DNA of 64,000 nucleotides from Ewingella americana ATCC 33852 (lineage in GTDB: Bacteria > Pseudomonadota > Gammaproteobacteria > Enterobacterales > Enterobacteriaceae). The stretch spans positions 400,296 to 464,295 of the forward strand of contig NZ_JMPJ01000065.1 of assembly GCF_000735345.1 (NCBI RefSeq), written 5' to 3'. The notes beneath the pieces are model-generated. The model saw only the letters and a list, made by a program, of their open reading frames with translations, made no database searches and was not told the origin of the DNA. Position 1 is the stretch's first letter. Each line of letters starts with the position of its first letter. Shown in pieces: positions 1 to 9,708 of the stretch. A program made the position numbers and the translations under genes.

Positions 1-1062
1 GCAGTCGCCTTGGAGTAACGCGCATTAATTCACCAGTGAGAGGTGAGATAATATTGTGACGCTTTACGAATGCACTGAGTAAACGTGATATATCGCTGCT
101 TGTCAGATTAAATGCATTATCAAGATCTTTGGATAAAATGGCCGCTTTATTTCCATTCCTGTTAATTAGCAATGGTCGCTCTTCCGGATTAACAAAGGCC
201 CTATCTGCAAAGCTCAACGGCACCAACTTACTAAGTTCAATCAACTGCTCGATCATTGCACCAAAATGTGGATCGAGATATTCATCCAAAAGATCGTCTC
301 TTGGATTCACAAATCGCTTTTTAATTCTCGGCATGCGAATGATGTAACACGGGTCCTCACCTCCGGGAGCAAGCCTTTCAAAATCAGACTCACGTAGAAA
401 TGTTAGGTTAGCTGGGTTACGACCAAATGCTATGGAAAGGGCAACCACAACCCTCTGATGCAAATGCTCTAATGATCGCCCCTCATCCGATTTAAGTGCA
501 TTGACTAAGAGAGGTAGCTCAATAGACTTGTTCAGAGGACCACCTTCAGGATCTTCCATCCGAACAGCTTCACCTTTCGGGTTCCCTGGTAGTTCTAGGG
601 CCTCGAGTTCCTGCGCATAAATTTCCGAAAAGCCATATTCTGGATTGTTGTCCGCGCTCCAGATGTACCATTGTATGGGCCTGTACATTGCCCATAATTT
701 TTTTGTGAACGAGCACGATTGATAGCGATTTCAAACAGATCTATTAGGTGCGACTCTGTATCAACTTGAGGTGTTGGGTTACCCCAATGTCTCAGCACCT
801 CTCTCCAGACATCCTGATACACTGCATAGCCCGCATGGGTCGATATTCGTTTAAGTCGGTCGGCAACATGACCTTTGAACGATTCTCTAATGTTGGAGTT
901 AATAATCTTTTTGAAATTCAGGGTTGAATTATCCCGCGCTGAATATGGCAATCTCCAAATATCATCTGATATATCAACTTCCTTTCCTTCACGAGTAATT
1001 AGCATCTCTATCTCAGGCCAAAATTGCCCGGCAGCCTGTATTTTCGATGATCTTGTGTTCAC
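1..1062 (-). pseudogene. Second tyrosine recombinase; reading frame shifts at an A7 run; runs off the window
   Basis: The first 121 codons, from ATG at 1062, read in one frame, which would stop at 595. From the A7 run (T7 on the plus strand, 698-704) the -1 frame stays open to base 1. It continues as a recombinase-like protein containing GRNPANLTFL, the counterpart of the arm carrying the first catalytic arginine (GLRPGELLSL in the neighbour). The catalytic C-terminus lies outside the window. The join reads A AAA AAT in the zero frame, a pattern that permits programmed -1 frameshifting; a homopolymer mutation or sequencing error would look the same. The gene starts 5 bp after the stop of the upstream recombinase gene, so the two are probably co-transcribed. 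It could be an intact GmtZ-like integrase made by frameshifting, or a broken gene. Confidence 0.6.
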
Positions 1063-1067
1063 TCCGG

Positions 1068-2240
1068 CTACCTCTCTGACATTATTTCAGCCTGGTACCG
1101 CTTCAACGACTTGATTGCCTGCTCTTCTACTTCTTGGGCTATGTAAGTATCTTGTGAATCCAAACTACTATCGCCACGCAGCAAGGCCAGCGCTTCTCGT
1201 CTGCGCTGTTCATCCATTCCTGAAGCACGCAACACCCGCTCAAGCCGGGATGAAAATGTATGCCTAAGAGACTTGGCCGTTAAGTTGTCAGGAAGATGAT
1301 CAGCATATTGCGATCGCAACAACTGAAAAAATTGTGTAATTGAGGATTGCGACAAAGGCCTCCCCTCATCACTCAAGATTAAATAATCTGATTCGTCTTG
1401 GTTTTTACTTTCAAGGACTTCACGCCAAGTAACAATGTACTCATTCAAAGTAAATGCAAATTGCTTATTTTCAATCGGAATGATTCGACCATTTCGCTTT
1501 ATTTGAGGCCTGGGTCGCCTAACATCTAGCGGGTCTGCTGGTCTACGCTCAACCTTTATCGCCGAAATCGCACCAAATTGAATATCTTCTACCCTGAGGC
1601 TAAGCAACTCACCTGGCCTTAAACCACAAAATAGCATCAGCCCAACAGATATATAATTTCTAAACTTTACAGCAGAATCTCGTCCAAAACCCTGATCAGA
1701 TTCGGGGTGCAATACCTCAAGCAAGAAATCAACTTCAGCCTCATTTAGGCCCTTTCGAAGGCTCTTTCTCATTGGCGTGGCAGACATAAAGCTACCATCC
1801 AACGTTTTGAGCAAAAATGACTTTCTCTCCCTTAAACGCTCATAGTCCAAGGAAGATAGGGGCAACTGACTAATCAGCACAACCATGCACCAACTGATAA
1901 ATTGTCGGATAGTGGTTAACCGTTGATTAAAGGTGTTAGGCGCTACTGCACTTATACGTCCATTGGACTGATCGATTCTTAACGCTTCGACCAAACCACC
2001 TTTTAATTCCGCTTCGTTGAATGAGTTTTGAGCCAGTAATTTCGCAGATAGATCACAATTTGATTTATCCAGCCAACGATAGAGCACTGACAGCTCTCTC
2101 AAATTCCGAACCAACGTATTGGTACTAAGGGAGCGTCGGGCCAGGATAAATTCATTGGGTAAAACAACTGGCATACCAGAAGCATCCAGCATCATTGGTA
2201 TTTGCTCACCGGTGTTGTGCGTGACCAACTCTATTTTCAT
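1068..2240 (-). CDS. Tyrosine-type site-specific recombinase (GmtY-like?)
   Basis: This 390-residue protein should catalyse DNA strand exchange that integrates or excises the island. The N-terminal part (about 1-150) looks like a SAM-like core-binding domain. The C-terminal catalytic domain has Arg208 in GLRPGELLSL, Arg326 in KSLRHTFSSRL and a candidate nucleophile Tyr366 in DTYI. Two positions usually held by histidine differ: Lys323 stands where HxLRH normally has its His, and GD at 356-357 replaces the usual GH. Such substitutions occur in divergent recombinase families. The gene is the first of a two-gene unit with the frameshifted recombinase 5 bp downstream. The length and tandem arrangement suggest a gamma-mobile-trio recombinase, but that is not proven here. 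Confidence 0.8.
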   Translation of the reverse strand: MKIELVTHNTGEQIPMMLDASGMPVVLPNEFILARRSLSTNTLVRNLRELSVLYRWLDKSNCDLSAKLLAQNSFNEAELKGGLVEALRIDQSNGRISAVAPNTFNQRLTTIRQFISWCMVVLISQLPLSSLDYERLRERKSFLLKTLDGSFMSATPMRKSLRKGLNEAEVDFLLEVLHPESDQGFGRDSAVKFRNYISVGLMLFCGLRPGELLSLRVEDIQFGAISAIKVERRPADPLDVRRPRPQIKRNGRIIPIENKQFAFTLNEYIVTWREVLESKNQDESDYLILSDEGRPLSQSSITQFFQLLRSQYADHLPDNLTAKSLRHTFSSRLERVLRASGMDEQRRREALALLRGDSSLDSQDTYIAQEVEEQAIKSLKRYQAEIMSER

Positions 2241-2338
2241 TACACCACCATTGTTAACAAAACAAGGATAGCTGCAAAACCCATTTTTACAATATATTTA
2301 ATTATACGATTTCACAAAAACACAGAACTATGTAGTAC

Positions 2339-2376
2339 AAAAAAGCCCTTCAAATGTTTACACACTTAAAGGGCTT
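2339..2376 (-). terminator. Rho-independent terminator of ssb
   Basis: The arms AAGCCCTT (2343-2350) and AAGGGCTT (2369-2376) pair perfectly. On the minus strand a run of six T follows (plus-strand A6, 2339-2344). It lies about 80 bp past the ssb stop and marks the chromosomal edge of the island. Confidence 0.8.
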
Positions 2377-2458
2377 AATTTTTCATTTGTCATTAGTAAA
2401 ATCAATCTGTTAAATAAACCAGATTAAGAATTACTTAACAACAATCACTTTATGTCAT

Positions 2459-2995
2459 TCAGAACGGGATATCGTCGTCGAAATCCATTGGTGGTTCGTT
2501 GCTCTGTGCTGGCGCGTTGTTTTGCGCAGCTGGGCGAGATTGCTGACCGCCGCTGAACTGGTTGCCGCCTTGTGGCTGCTGCGGCTGGCCCCAACCGCTC
2601 TGGCCGCCAGAAGCCTGACCGCCGCCTGCTGGTGCGCCGCCGCCGGCACGACCGCCAAGCATCTGCATGGTGCCGCCCACGTTAACAACCACTTCGGTGG
2701 TGTATTTTTCAACGCCAGCCTGATCGGTCCATTTACGGGTTTGCAGTGCACCTTCGATGTAAACCTGAGAGCCTTTTTTCAGGTATTCGCCTGCCACTTC
2801 AGCCAGCTTGCCGAACAACACCACGCGGTGCCATTCAGTTTTTTCTTTCTGCTCGCCGGTCGCTTTGTCACGCCAGCTTTCAGATGTCGCCAGAGTGATA
2901 TTGGCTACGGCGCCGCCGTTAGGCATGTAGCGAACTTCTGGGTCTTGACCCAAGTTACCGACGAGAATGACTTTGTTTACGCCTCTGCTGGCCAT
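2459..2995 (-). CDS. ssb: Single-stranded DNA-binding protein
   Basis: The 178-residue SSB coats single-stranded DNA as a tetramer in replication, recombination and repair. The N-terminal OB fold (about 1-112) begins [21 protein letters not shown] Gly/Gln/Pro-rich disordered linker follows, and the acidic tip MDFDDDIPF is the docking site for SSB partner proteins. The start was set at 2995 because CAGGAGA lies just upstream and it matches the known N-terminus; a 13-codon upstream extension is open but lacks support. It is divergent from uvrA with a LexA box between them, the arrangement known from E. coli. Confidence 0.98.
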   Translation of the reverse strand: MASRGVNKVILVGNLGQDPEVRYMPNGGAVANITLATSESWRDKATGEQKEKTEWHRVVLFGKLAEVAGEYLKKGSQVYIEGALQTRKWTDQAGVEKYTTEVVVNVGGTMQMLGGRAGGGAPAGGGQASGGQSGWGQPQQPQGGNQFSGGQQSRPAAQNNAPAQSNEPPMDFDDDIPF

Positions 2996-3161
2996 GTGGA
3001 TTCTCCTGATGATGTATGTCGTGGTTGAAACCACAGTTTGAAGGTGAGGAATTCACTTTGTGCCATTATAACCATAAAACGCAGCGTCCGTACCAAGGAT
3101 GTCATTCGTTGGAAGATTCATTCCAGATTGTTTATGAAACCCACTATCGTTGCATGGGATA

Positions 3162-3177
3162 CTGGATATACATTCAG
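3162..3177. promoter_or_regulatory. LexA box shared by ssb and uvrA
   Basis: CTGGATATACATTCAG fits the CTG-N10-CAG LexA consensus. It lies in the 324-bp ssb/uvrA divergent region (2996-3319), as in E. coli, so uvrA and one ssb promoter should be SOS-induced. The rest of this intergenic stretch shows no gene. Confidence 0.85.
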
Positions 3178-3319
3178 GTTTTCTTGTGCGAGGAGATTTG
3201 TTTTGTGTCATAATTGCCCGTTATGTTCTTTCTCTGTGCCCGATTCGTTGACCGCCGCGATACAGATTGAGCGACGGCCACCGGCACGGTGAGCTATCAC
3301 GTTAATCCGGGAATGATGA

Positions 3320-6175
3320 ATGGATAAGATCGAAGTTCGGGGCGCACGCACCCATAATCTCAAGAATATCAACCTGATTATCCCGCGCGACAAACTGATT
3401 GTTGTCACCGGCTTATCGGGTTCAGGCAAGTCCTCACTGGCGTTTGATACCCTCTATGCGGAAGGCCAGCGTCGTTACGTTGAGTCGCTGTCAGCCTATG
3501 CTCGCCAATTTTTATCCTTAATGGAAAAACCGGACGTTGACCACATCGAAGGTCTCTCTCCGGCGATTTCGATTGAGCAGAAATCCACGTCGCACAACCC
3601 GCGTTCGACGGTCGGTACCATCACTGAAATTCACGACTACCTGCGCCTGCTGTTTGCCCGCGTGGGTGAGCCACGCTGCCCGGACCACAACGTGCCGCTG
3701 TCAGCCCAGACCGTCAGCCAGATGGTCGACAATGTGCTTGCGCAGCCGGAAGGCCAGCGCCTGATGTTACTGGCGACCATCATTAAAGATCGCAAAGGCG
3801 AGCACACCAAGACGCTGGAGAATCTGGCGGCGCAGGGTTATATCCGCGCGCGTATTGATGGCGAAGTCTGTGACCTGTCTGATCCCCCGAAGCTGGAGTT
3901 GCAGAAAAAGCACACCATTGAAGTGGTAGTGGATCGCTTTAAAGTGCGCGAAGACATCGCCCAGCGTCTTGCGGAGTCTTTTGAAACTGCGCTAGAGCTC
4001 TCCGGCGGCACCGCCGTGGTCGCTGATATGGATGACCCGAAAGCCGACGAGATGCTGTTCTCCGCCAACTTTGCTTGCCCGATTTGTGGCTACAGCATGA
4101 GTGAGCTGGAACCGCGCATGTTCTCGTTCAACAACCCGGCCGGTGCCTGCCAGACCTGTGACGGCTTGGGCGTACAGCAGTTCTTCGACCCTGAACGCGT
4201 GGTGCAAAACCCTGAGCTTTCGCTGGCGGGTGGCGCAATTCGTGGTTGGGATCGCCGCAACTTCTACTACTTCCAGATGCTGCGCTCCTTGGGCGAGCAC
4301 TATAAATTCGACGTGGAAGCGCCTTATAGCGAACTGAGCAGCGACGTGAAACACGCCATCCTGCACGGCTCCGGCAAGGACACCATCGAGTTCAAATACA
4401 TTAACGATCGCGGTGATACCTCGATTCGTCGCCATCCGTTCGAAGGCGTGCTGCACAACATGGAGCGCCGCTATAAAGAGACGGAATCCAGCGCGGTGCG
4501 CGAAGAGTTAGCCAAATACATCAGCAATCGCCCATGTGCGTCCTGTAAAGGCACCCGCCTGCGTGAAGAAGCGCGCCACGTGTTTGTGCAGGAGACCACG
4601 CTGCCGCAGATTTCTGATTTCAGCATTGGTCATGCGATGGAATTCTTCCAAAACATGAAACTCAGCGGCCAGCGCGCCAAGATTGCTGAGAAAGTGTTGA
4701 AGGAGATTGGCGACCGCCTGAAGTTCTTGGTCAACGTCGGGCTGAACTACCTCTCCCTCTCCCGCTCGGCAGAAACCCTGTCCGGCGGCGAGGCGCAGCG
4801 CATCCGTCTGGCTAGCCAGATTGGTGCGGGTTTGGTAGGCGTAATGTACGTGCTGGATGAACCGTCAATCGGCCTGCATCAGCGCGATAACGAACGCCTG
4901 CTGGAAACCCTGATCCACCTGCGTGACCTCGGAAACACGGTGATTGTGGTCGAGCACGACGAAGATGCGATCCGCGCCGCAGATTATGTCATCGACATCG
5001 GTCCGGGCGCTGGCGTCCACGGCGGTGAAGTGGTGGCTGAAGGTTCGGTGGATCAAATCATGGCGGTGGAAGAGTCGCTGACCGGCCAGTTCCTCAGCGG
5101 CAAGCGTGAAATCGCGCTGCCGGAGAAACGCGTTCCGGCCGACCCAACCAAAGTGCTGAAGCTGTCTGGCGCTAAGGGCAACAACTTGAAAGATGTCACC
5201 CTGACGCTGCCGGTGGGCCTGTTTACCTGTATCACCGGCGTGTCCGGCTCGGGTAAATCGACGCTGATTAACGACACTCTGTTCCCGCTGGCCCAGCGCG
5301 AGCTGAACGGCGCGACCATCGCCGAAGCGGCACCTTATCGTGAAATCGACGGTCTGGCGCACTTCGACAAAGTGATCGACATCGACCAGAGCCCAATCGG
5401 CCGTACCCCGCGCTCTAACCCGGCGACCTACACCGGCATTTTTACCCCGGTTCGCGAGCTGTTTGCCGGTGTGCCTGAGTCACGCGCGCGAGGCTACAAC
5501 CCAGGGCGTTTCAGCTTTAACGTCAAGGGCGGGCGCTGCGAAGCCTGTCAGGGCGACGGCGTGATCAAGGTCGAAATGCACTTCTTGCCGGACATTTATG
5601 TGCCGTGCGACCAGTGCAAAGGTAAACGCTATAACCGTGAAACGCTGGAAATCAAATACAAGGGCAAGAGCATTCACGAAGTGCTGGAAATGACTATCGA
5701 AGAAGCGCGTGATTTCTTCGACGCCGTTCCTGCGCTGGCGCGTAAGCTGCAAACCCTGATGGACGTTGGCCTGACTTACATCTGCCTCGGCCAGTCAGCG
5801 ACCACGCTGTCCGGCGGTGAAGCCCAGCGTGTGAAACTGGCGCGTGAGCTGTCGAAACGCGGCACCGGCCAGACGCTGTATATTCTGGATGAGCCGACCA
5901 CCGGTCTGCACTTTGCGGATATTCAGCAGCTGCTGGCGGTATTGCACCAGCTGCGCGACCAAGGCAACACCATCGTGGTTATCGAGCATAATCTGGACGT
6001 AATTAAAACGGCGGACTGGATTGTCGATTTAGGCCCGGAAGGCGGCAGCGGCGGCGGTGAGATTCTGGTCTCCGGCACGCCAGAAACCGTGGCGGAGTGC
6101 AAAGAGTCGCACACCGCGCGCTTCCTCAAGCCTATCCTTGAGCACCATAAGCAGAAAGCCAAGAAGTCGGCCTAA
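3320..6175 (+). CDS. uvrA: Excinuclease ABC subunit A
   Basis: UvrA is the damage-recognition ATPase of nucleotide excision repair, acting as a dimer that loads UvrB. The 951 residues carry two ABC ATPase modules. The first has Walker [10 protein letters not shown] at 31-39 and signature LSGGEAQR near 490. The second has Walker [10 protein letters not shown] near 640 and signature LSGGEAQR near 830. Two zinc-finger modules are visible: CPIC...CQTC near 250-280 and CEAC...CDQC near 740. The protein is about 11 residues longer than E. coli UvrA, mostly at the lysine-rich C-terminus. It lies downstream of the LexA box at 3162 and is expected to be SOS-regulated. Confidence 0.98.
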   Translation: MDKIEVRGARTHNLKNINLIIPRDKLIVVTGLSGSGKSSLAFDTLYAEGQRRYVESLSAYARQFLSLMEKPDVDHIEGLSPAISIEQKSTSHNPRSTVGTITEIHDYLRLLFARVGEPRCPDHNVPLSAQTVSQMVDNVLAQPEGQRLMLLATIIKDRKGEHTKTLENLAAQGYIRARIDGEVCDLSDPPKLELQKKHTIEVVVDRFKVREDIAQRLAESFETALELSGGTAVVADMDDPKADEMLFSANFACPICGYSMSELEPRMFSFNNPAGACQTCDGLGVQQFFDPERVVQNPELSLAGGAIRGWDRRNFYYFQMLRSLGEHYKFDVEAPYSELSSDVKHAILHGSGKDTIEFKYINDRGDTSIRRHPFEGVLHNMERRYKETESSAVREELAKYISNRPCASCKGTRLREEARHVFVQETTLPQISDFSIGHAMEFFQNMKLSGQRAKIAEKVLKEIGDRLKFLVNVGLNYLSLSRSAETLSGGEAQRIRLASQIGAGLVGVMYVLDEPSIGLHQRDNERLLETLIHLRDLGNTVIVVEHDEDAIRAADYVIDIGPGAGVHGGEVVAEGSVDQIMAVEESLTGQFLSGKREIALPEKRVPADPTKVLKLSGAKGNNLKDVTLTLPVGLFTCITGVSGSGKSTLINDTLFPLAQRELNGATIAEAAPYREIDGLAHFDKVIDIDQSPIGRTPRSNPATYTGIFTPVRELFAGVPESRARGYNPGRFSFNVKGGRCEACQGDGVIKVEMHFLPDIYVPCDQCKGKRYNRETLEIKYKGKSIHEVLEMTIEEARDFFDAVPALARKLQTLMDVGLTYICLGQSATTLSGGEAQRVKLARELSKRGTGQTLYILDEPTTGLHFADIQQLLAVLHQLRDQGNTIVVIEHNLDVIKTADWIVDLGPEGGSGGGEILVSGTPETVAECKESHTARFLKPILEHHKQKAKKSA

Positions 6176-6223
6176 TGCTTCTCACTCCTTCTCCTGCCTT
6201 GGGAGAAGGGGTGATCTCCTCGC

Positions 6224-7123
6224 CTATTCGCTGTGGATCTGCGGCAACTGCCCCAGCCTGTCACAGGCAAAATCCCAAAACGTTCTCACCTTACGCGGCA
6301 TTCTTTCCACCTTTTGCGCCACCAATTGCACCGGCATCGGCAGTGGTTCTTCGTCGGGCAATAGCCGAACCATCGTCCCTGCGGCCAAATCATCCGCCAC
6401 CTGATAACTCAGCAGGCGCGCAATACCGTGTCCGGCGCGCACCGCCAGCAGTTGGGACTCGACTTCGTTAAACATCAAACGGGGCGAAAGCTTAACGCGC
6501 AGCCCGTCCTCCCTCGGCCCGAAACGCCACTCCCGGCGCGGCGCTTTTAAGGTACTGAGAATGATTTGGTGTTCGGTTAACTCGGCGGGTTCACGCGGCT
6601 GGCCATGCTTCGCCACATATTCGCGGCTCGCCACCAGCATGCGAGTCACCTCTCCGACCTTGCGCGCCACCTTGCTCGAATCCTCCAGATGGCCGATGCG
6701 GATCGCCAAATCCAGACCTTCGTCAATCAGGTCTACATTGCGGTCATTCAGCAGCATTTCTATTTGCATATCAGGGTGTAACGTGAGGAACTCCATCACC
6801 AGCGGGGCGATGTGCTTGCGGCCAAACTGCACCGGCGCGGTGATGCGTAACAGGCCGCTGAGCTGGGTTTCGGCGGTGTCGAGCAGGGCTTCTTGATAGT
6901 GGCCAATCAAGCGTTGCGCCTTCTCCGCCAGCCGCGCTCCGGCCTCGGTCGGCGCGAGCCGTCGCGTAGTGCGCTCAACCAGCCGGGCGCCAAAGCGCTG
7001 CTCCAGAGAGGCAATCGCGCGAGTGATGGCCGGAGCCGAGCGCCGGGTTTTACGCGCCGCCTCGGCCAGACTGCCGTATTGCAGCACGGCCACGAAAATT
7101 TCCAGCTCGTCTAAACGGTCCAT
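6224..7123 (-). CDS. LysR-family transcriptional regulator, divergent from a GST gene
   Basis: This is a 299-residue LysR-type regulator. The N-terminal winged helix-turn-helix (about 1-60) begins MDRLDELEIFVAVLQYGSLA and contains the conserved ERRFGARLVERTTR-type wing (written here as EQRFGARLVERTTR). A periplasmic-binding-protein-like effector domain follows from about residue 90. The start at 7123 has GGAAG at good spacing; a longer open form exists but has no ribosome site. It is transcribed divergently from the GST/PPOX pair, so it most likely regulates them and itself. The effector is unknown. Confidence 0.85.
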   Translation of the reverse strand: MDRLDELEIFVAVLQYGSLAEAARKTRRSAPAITRAIASLEQRFGARLVERTTRRLAPTEAGARLAEKAQRLIGHYQEALLDTAETQLSGLLRITAPVQFGRKHIAPLVMEFLTLHPDMQIEMLLNDRNVDLIDEGLDLAIRIGHLEDSSKVARKVGEVTRMLVASREYVAKHGQPREPAELTEHQIILSTLKAPRREWRFGPREDGLRVKLSPRLMFNEVESQLLAVRAGHGIARLLSYQVADDLAAGTMVRLLPDEEPLPMPVQLVAQKVERMPRKVRTFWDFACDRLGQLPQIHSE

Positions 7124-7224
7124 AGATTCTTCCACAAACTGCAACGGTATATTTCAATATTGGCGGATTCACTTTGTTTGTTGCAAGAGTAATCTGTAGA
7201 TAACCCGAACAAGGAGAATCACTG

Positions 7225-7845
7225 ATGCCGCACATTAAACTTTACGCCACCCCGCTGTCTGGTCACTGCCACCGCGTGGTTTTACTGCTCAACATGCTCA
7301 GCCTGCCGTTCGAATATATCGATGCGCCTGCGACGCTGCGCCAAACCGACGAATTCAAAAAACTGAGCCCGCTGGCGCAAGTTCCAGTGCTGGTTGATGG
7401 TGAGCTGGTGCTGACCGACAGCAACGCCATCATGGTTTATCTGGTGAAACGCTACGCGCCAGACAGCCACTGGCTGCCGGAAGACGCGGTTGAAGCCGCT
7501 CAGGTGCAGCAGTGGTTGTCAAAAGCCGCCGGTGAGATCCGCTACGGCGTGGCATCTGCCCGCATGGTGACTCAGTTCAAAGCACCGGAAAACTACGACG
7601 CGGCGATTGCCGTTGCACGCAAGTTCTTGCCTCATCTGGAAGCCCATTTGAGCCAGCACGAGTTTCTGGCGACCGATAAAGCAACCATCGCCGATCTGGC
7701 CTGCTCTTGCTATGTCAAAACTGCGCCAGAGGGCGGCATTTCTCTCGCCAATTATCCGTCGATTCGTCGCTGGCTCGCGCACATTGAAAAACTGCCCGGC
7801 TACCAGCCGCAGCCAGAGCTGACGCGACCTGCCGAAGTGATCTAA
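7225..7845 (+). CDS. Glutathione S-transferase family protein
   Basis: A 206-residue cytosolic glutathione S-transferase. The thioredoxin-like N-terminal domain (1-80) starts MPHIKLYATPLSGHCHRVVL and contains LAQVPVLVDGELVLTDSNAI, where the cis-proline and the Asp-Ser pair bind glutathione. The all-helical C-terminal domain follows from about residue 90. It probably conjugates or reduces an electrophile with glutathione. AAGGAG lies upstream of the start. It is followed after 33 bp by a PPOX-type flavoprotein gene and is divergent from a LysR regulator; together they look like a small detoxification locus. Confidence 0.85.
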   Translation: MPHIKLYATPLSGHCHRVVLLLNMLSLPFEYIDAPATLRQTDEFKKLSPLAQVPVLVDGELVLTDSNAIMVYLVKRYAPDSHWLPEDAVEAAQVQQWLSKAAGEIRYGVASARMVTQFKAPENYDAAIAVARKFLPHLEAHLSQHEFLATDKATIADLACSCYVKTAPEGGISLANYPSIRRWLAHIEKLPGYQPQPELTRPAEVI

Positions 7846-7878
7846 CAGCCATATTAAGCCAGTAAGTCGGGGTGGATA

Positions 7879-8808
7879 ATGAGCGAATCCTTAGTGGTGA
7901 ATGATGTTTTCCATCCTGACGAACGACGGGCGCAGGCACTGGCGCAGTTTGATATCAAAAGCGCGCCAATCCGCCCCGCCATGCCGGAGCAGCACCGGAC
8001 GTTTTTCGCCGGTTTACCCTATTTGCTGGCTTCCACCATTGATGATGAAGGCTGGCCGCTGACGACACTTTTCACCGGCCCGCCGGGCTTTGTCAGCTCG
8101 CCGGACGATACGCATCTACGCATTAATGCCCCGCGTCGGCAGGATGACCCGGCGCTGAACGCCATGTTCTCCGGTAAAGAGATTGGCATTTTAGGGATCG
8201 ACTTCTCCAACCGCCGCCGTAACCGAGCCAACGGGCGGATCGGCCGGATGGATAAGAACCGTATTGAGATCGCGATAGATCAAAGCTTCGGCAACTGCCC
8301 GAAATACATTCAGATCCGCGAGATCTACCCCGTGGACAGCACGACGCCGCCTGCTGCCAGAGAGGATCTGGCCCAGATGGACGACCAAGCGCGGGCGCTG
8401 ATTAGCCGCGCCGACACTCTGTTTGTCGCCTCTCACGCCTACAGCGAAAAAGCGCAGGGCGGCGCGGATGTCTCGCATCGCGGCGGGCAAGCGGGCTTTG
8501 TGAAGATAGACGGAAATCGCCTGTGGATCCCGGATTTCGTCGGCAACAAGTTTATGAATACGTTGGGAAATCTTCTGGCTAAGCCGAAGGCTGCCCTGCT
8601 GTTCCCCGACTTCGACACTGGCGATATTCTGCATTTGCAGGGCACCACGGAGATTGTCTGGCAGCCAGAAACGATTAAAGGCCCCGAAGGAGCCCAGCGT
8701 TATTGGTGTGTCGATGTCCAGCGGGCGTGGCGCTTTCGTCAGGCACTGCCTTGGCGCGGGCGCAACGTGGAGTATTCACCCGCCTCGTTAGGCACCGGCC
8801 AGTGGTAG
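7879..8808 (+). CDS. Pyridoxamine 5'-phosphate oxidase (PPOX) family protein
   Basis: A 309-residue protein of the PPOX/FMN split-barrel superfamily. It has two barrel-like halves. The first contains LASTIDDEGWPLTTLFTGPPGF near 50-72 and a GRIGRMD segment near 115. The second contains TLFVASHAYSEKAQGGADVSHRGGQAGFV near 180-208 followed by NTLGNLLAKPKAALLFPDFDTGD. Related proteins bind flavin or act as deazaflavin/FMN oxidoreductases; the substrate is unknown. It lies 33 bp after the GST gene in the same orientation and is probably in its operon under the divergent LysR regulator. Confidence 0.8.
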   Translation: MSESLVVNDVFHPDERRAQALAQFDIKSAPIRPAMPEQHRTFFAGLPYLLASTIDDEGWPLTTLFTGPPGFVSSPDDTHLRINAPRRQDDPALNAMFSGKEIGILGIDFSNRRRNRANGRIGRMDKNRIEIAIDQSFGNCPKYIQIREIYPVDSTTPPAAREDLAQMDDQARALISRADTLFVASHAYSEKAQGGADVSHRGGQAGFVKIDGNRLWIPDFVGNKFMNTLGNLLAKPKAALLFPDFDTGDILHLQGTTEIVWQPETIKGPEGAQRYWCVDVQRAWRFRQALPWRGRNVEYSPASLGTGQW

Positions 8809-8810
8809 CG

Positions 8811-9164
8811 CTACGCGCCTAAACCGTGGCGCGTCTCTTCCGGCAGAGCAGCTACCACCAGCTGATAAGAGCTGTCTATCAGGTAGTAAAACTGCGAATC
8901 CGGCAAGTCGCCATCGATATAAATAGTGTTCCAGTGCGCCTTGTTCAGCTTATCGCCGGGGATCACGCATTCGTGCTTGGCCCGCAGGTCGTCGGCCAAT
9001 TCGGCACTGGTTTTGAGCGAAATCGCCTGCCGCCCGTTGCATTCGCAAAACATGGCAAACATCACGTCCGCCACTTTAATTTGGTTAGCGCCGCGCTGGG
9101 TATTCTGCGTGGCCTCCGCGCCCGGCTTCCCCAGACAATAATCGAGTAATTCCTCATTGGTCAT
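8811..9164 (-). CDS. yjbR: MmcQ/YjbR family protein
   Basis: A small cytosolic protein of about 117 residues, similar in length and sequence to E. coli YjbR. It has the family motifs LDYCLGKPGA near the N-terminus and LNKAHWNTIYIDG in the C-terminal half. The family has a double-wing CyaY-like fold, and its role is not established. An ATG at 9173 overlaps the yjbQ stop by 4 bp, but the ribosome site AGGGGA lies too close to it. The ATG at 9164 is better spaced and matches the E. coli N-terminus. It is coupled to yjbQ. Confidence 0.88.
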   Translation of the reverse strand: MTNEELLDYCLGKPGAEATQNTQRGANQIKVADVMFAMFCECNGRQAISLKTSAELADDLRAKHECVIPGDKLNKAHWNTIYIDGDLPDSQFYYLIDSSYQLVVAALPEETRHGLGA

Positions 9165-9169
9165 TTTGT

Positions 9170-9586
9170 TCATTCCCCTTGCAAGGTAGCGACGATCCGG
9201 CGCTGTCCGCCGTCGATCCGGTGTTCGCCCAGCCAGATGCCTTGCCAGGTGCCTAACACCAGTTTGCCCTTCGAAACGGGCAGCATTAATGATGCCCCCA
9301 AAAGTGACGATTTAATGTGACCCGGCATATCGTCTCGCCCTTCGTAATCGTGCTCATAGGGCGCGTTTTCCGGCACGCTGCGCATGAAATGCTGCTCCAT
9401 GTCCACGCGAACCGTCGGATCGCAGTTTTCATTCAGCGTCAGCGACGCCGAGGTGTGCTGGATAAACAGATGCAACAAGCCAATTTGCACCTCGTGCAGA
9501 CGCTGGATTTGACTGACCACTTCGTCAGTCACCAGATGAAAACCGCGCGATTTCGCACTAAGGGTGAAGGTCTGCTGATGCCACAT
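9170..9586 (-). CDS. yjbQ: YjbQ (UPF0047) family protein
   Basis: A 138-residue conserved protein, the same length as E. coli YjbQ, beginning [20 protein letters not shown]. It holds the family signature [14 protein letters not shown] and the C-terminal [13 protein letters not shown]. The family is reported to have weak thiamine-phosphate synthase activity, but its physiological role is unclear. The start at 9586 has AGGAGAG at good spacing; a five-codon upstream extension lacks a site. It precedes yjbR in a two-gene operon. Confidence 0.9.
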   Translation of the reverse strand: MWHQQTFTLSAKSRGFHLVTDEVVSQIQRLHEVQIGLLHLFIQHTSASLTLNENCDPTVRVDMEQHFMRSVPENAPYEHDYEGRDDMPGHIKSSLLGASLMLPVSKGKLVLGTWQGIWLGEHRIDGGQRRIVATLQGE

Positions 9587-9632
9587 AATCTCTCCTGCCA
9601 AAACGGTTGCTCGTTAAGGATAGCAGCCAATA

Positions 9633-9661
9633 AAAAAGGCCGACATTGCTGTCGGCCCTTA
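9633..9661 (-). terminator. Terminator of tyrB
   Basis: Arms GGCCGACA (9639-9646) and TGTCGGCC (9651-9658) with a 4-nt loop are followed on the minus strand by six T (plus A6, 9633-9638). It sits about 50 bp past the tyrB stop. Confidence 0.85.
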
Positions 9662-9708
9662 AAAACGCTTCCCGCAGAAAAATCAGAGTGCAGGAAGGAT
9701 GGCGAGAA

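Larger units (their letters stand above)
1..2340. mobile_element. End of a genomic island with two tyrosine recombinases, inserted next to ssb
   Basis: Two tandem minus-strand tyrosine recombinase genes occupy this end of the window, directly beyond the terminator of ssb. In related chromosomes this flank of ssb is ordinary core sequence. The genes are AT-richer than the uvrA side, which fits acquired DNA. Two recombinases in series at an island end resemble known multi-recombinase elements (RIT trios, or the gamma-mobile-trio GmtY/GmtZ/GmtX type). That comparison is from memory and length only. Cargo would lie to the left, outside the window. No attachment-site repeat could be identified because only one end is visible; the right boundary lies somewhere in 2241-2340. 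Confidence 0.55.

Noticed and set aside
2522-3028. 168-codon plus-strand ORF opposite ssb
   Set aside because: Its length comes from the Gly/Gln-rich ssb linker; no supported start or motif.
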